From contig JAGPNK010000013.1 of assembly GCA_020746835.1 (NCBI GenBank), positions 1-64,000 of the forward strand: a stretch of DNA of 64,000 nt. The letters are read 5' to 3'. Below the pieces are notes generated by a model. The model was given only the letters and a program-made list of their open reading frames with translations. It was not told the DNA's origin and did not search any database. Position numbers and translations under genes: made by a program. Source of the DNA: Stachybotrys elegans (Eukaryota; Ascomycota; Sordariomycetes; Hypocreales; Stachybotryaceae). Shown here piece after piece: positions 62,394 through 64,000 of the stretch. The first letter of the stretch is position 1, and each line of letters starts with the position of its first letter.

Positions 62394-64000
62394 ATGCCTC
62401 TTCTACGCCGCCGCAGTAGAATCGCCAGCGAGACTGACATGCGGCGTCACTCTCTCCACGCCACGAGCCCAACAGCAACCTATCTTCACGAACCCCTCCC
62501 TCCCTTGCCGCAGCATCTCGGCGTATTCCATGATGGCGCAGACGACGACCGAGACCGCCAGCACCGCCGCCTGGACAGCTCCGACAATTCCGAGCTCACG
62601 GTTGCCCAAACCACCGATGGCAATGATGGTGATGATGACGGTGCAACCCAACAAGATCATCAGAGCCGTGAGACCACTCCAAGTCGTCCAACAACCCCGC
62701 CCCCCTCGACGACTCGAATAAGCACCGCCGCTTCTCCATTCTGCGCTTTCGCAACGCCTCGGACTCGCAGCTCTCTCTTCGGGCCCGGCAGCAGGCCGAG
62801 AAACCGCCCCCCATCCCTCGCCGTATGCCGCCCGGCCCCTGAACCGAAAACACAATGTATACTGACTTGAGTTTTTACCAGCTCCTGAGATTATCACTAC
62901 GGCACCAACTGGCGATTTTGCCGGTCCCAAGAAGAAGACATCCCGCATAAGCCTGGGAGCCCGACTGCGCCGCTCGCACGATATACCACGGACCGACGCC
63001 TCCTCCACTCAACTGCCGCTATCCTTGAGACACACTACAGTGTCTTTCGCCGAAGAAGAGGACCCCTCGATGATGGAGGCATCAGAGACATCCCAGACAG
63101 CACCTCTACCCACACAGTCCTCCATGGCATCCGAAGCATCGGACCCAACATCCCAAGATAATCGCGAGTCCGAGTCTTCGCGATCTGACGCTGCCTCAAT
63201 AGACCGCATGTCTCATACAAGCCCAAACACAACGCCCAAACGATCACAAGGTTTGGCACCTTTCTTTCGTTTTCGTAGGACCAAGAAGGCACCTGAGCCC
63301 ATGTTCCCTGTCGGACATCTTCAACCGAACAAAGGGTCACAGTTCAACGCATCTTCGACGTCTTTGAACATGGCGACAACTCCTCGTCCTTCTTCGGCTC
63401 AGAGTGTCCAAACAACACGCCAGAGTGCTGACAAGACGGACAACGGCCGCCGAGCCAATGTCTCACCTGCCACCGCCCTTTTCGCTCCCTCCGAATCTCG
63501 CTCTGGACATTCTTCTCCTACCCGGGCCAACTTTCTCAGAGGAAGATCATCCACCATGAGCTCAATTGGCCGCGATTCCAACGATGACCACCTTCTACCT
63601 CCCACGACCCGAACATCGTCTTCGACAGGTCGCAAGAGCTTCGGCGACTTGCTTGGGCTTAGTCGCCTGCGCCAGAACTCGGATCTGAGCCGGCAAGGCA
63701 CCGCCACGCCTGCGACGCCGGGGTCCATGAATTCTAAAAGCAACTCGCTCCAGCTCACGCGCGACGTTGTAACATTGCCAGAGCGACGTGAGGAGGAGTC
63801 GCCTGCCAAGTACTTGGCTCGCTTGGAGGAGATGGTCAGCAGGAAGATCATTGCTGCATCGCTCTCCAAGGGCACCGACCCGTTCTCGGCAGCAGTGCTG
63901 CGCAGCTACATGCGGAGTTTCAGCTTCTTCGGAGACCCAATGGATATGTCCATACGAAAGCTGCTGATGGAGGCGGAGCTGCCCAAGGAGACCCAGCAGA
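62394..64000 (+). CDS. Sec7-domain Arf guanine nucleotide exchange factor, N-terminal part (apparent frameshift)
   Basis: Cut by the window edge. Two exons are visible: 62394-62822, and 62882 to the edge. The first about 480 residues are S/T/P-rich and probably disordered (MPLLRRRSRIASETDMRRHS, then LRARQQAEKPPPIP, KKKTSRISLGARLRRSHD, GRKSFGDLLGLSRLRQNSD). The last about 60 residues open a Sec7 domain: KGTDPFSAAVLRSYMRSFSF, FGDPMDMSIRKLLMEAELPK and ETQQ. This matches the first helices of Sec7 domains that activate Arf GTPases. The long N-terminus suggests the fungal Syt1-like group rather than the large Golgi Sec7/Gea proteins. As given, the frame breaks at a six-C run (62700-62705). One extra C joins TPSRPTTPP to LDDSNKHRRFSILRFRNASD and gives the right phase for the intron (donor GTATGC, acceptor ACCAG). 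Confidence 0.85.

Overview
The window is chromosomal DNA of a filamentous ascomycete. Short (about 45-115 bp) GT-AG introns, ATG starts in good context, orthologues such as an FlbD-type Myb regulator, a GtaA-type glutaminase, an O-GlcNAc transferase and an ECM14-type pseudo-carboxypeptidase, and the codon choice all point to Pezizomycotina. The protein sequences look like Sordariomycetes, probably Hypocreales, but the genus cannot be fixed from sequence alone. All gene models were rebuilt by hand from reading frame, splice consensus and recalled family conservation. No transcript or database search was available.

Layout: 0.5-4.7 kb, SEC23 (COPII coat) and ribosomal protein uL11/RPL12, both plus. 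6.7-11.6 kb, a large TPR/O-GlcNAc transferase-like gene, plus. 14.3-15.2 kb, an FlbD-like R2R3 Myb factor, plus, flanked by unusually long gene-free DNA (2.8 kb before, 6.5 kb after). 21.8-23.7 kb, phosphoglycerate dehydrogenase, minus. 24.9-25.8 kb, an unrecognised coiled-coil protein, minus. 26.8-27.3 kb, complex I NDUFS5-type subunit, minus, divergent from SEC39 (27.7-30.6 kb, plus). 31.9-33.1 kb, a Tra2-like RNA-binding protein, minus, with an apparent frameshift. 33.8-34.3 kb, a doubtful small ORF, minus. 34.6-37.2 kb, secreted glutaminase, minus. 38.5-39.7 kb, an unrecognised protein, plus. 42.2-44.2 kb, Fzr1/Cdh1 APC/C activator, plus. 45.2-46.9 kb, GPC acyltransferase, minus. 48.9-50.2 kb, TFIIE alpha, minus, divergent from SMC1 cohesin (50.7-54.7 kb, plus). 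55.1-57.0 kb, family X DNA polymerase, minus. 58.0-58.7 kb, MGST3-like MAPEG protein, plus. 58.9-60.5 kb, ECM14, minus. 62.4 kb to the window edge, the N-terminal part of a Sec7-domain Arf-GEF, plus, also with an apparent frameshift.

The genes are mostly housekeeping: vesicle traffic (SEC23, SEC39, Sec7 GEF), translation, transcription and RNA processing, cell cycle and chromosome biology (Fzr1, SMC1, Pol X), metabolism and development. They are not a functional cluster. I see no secondary-metabolite cluster, transposon, virus-derived sequence, tRNA, rRNA or CRISPR, and no convincing new multi-gene system. The points most worth following are two genes that each appear to lack one C in a six-C run, a GC-AG intron, the pseudoenzyme substitutions in ECM14, the divergent O-GlcNAc transferase, the long empty flanks of flbD, and three proteins I cannot name.
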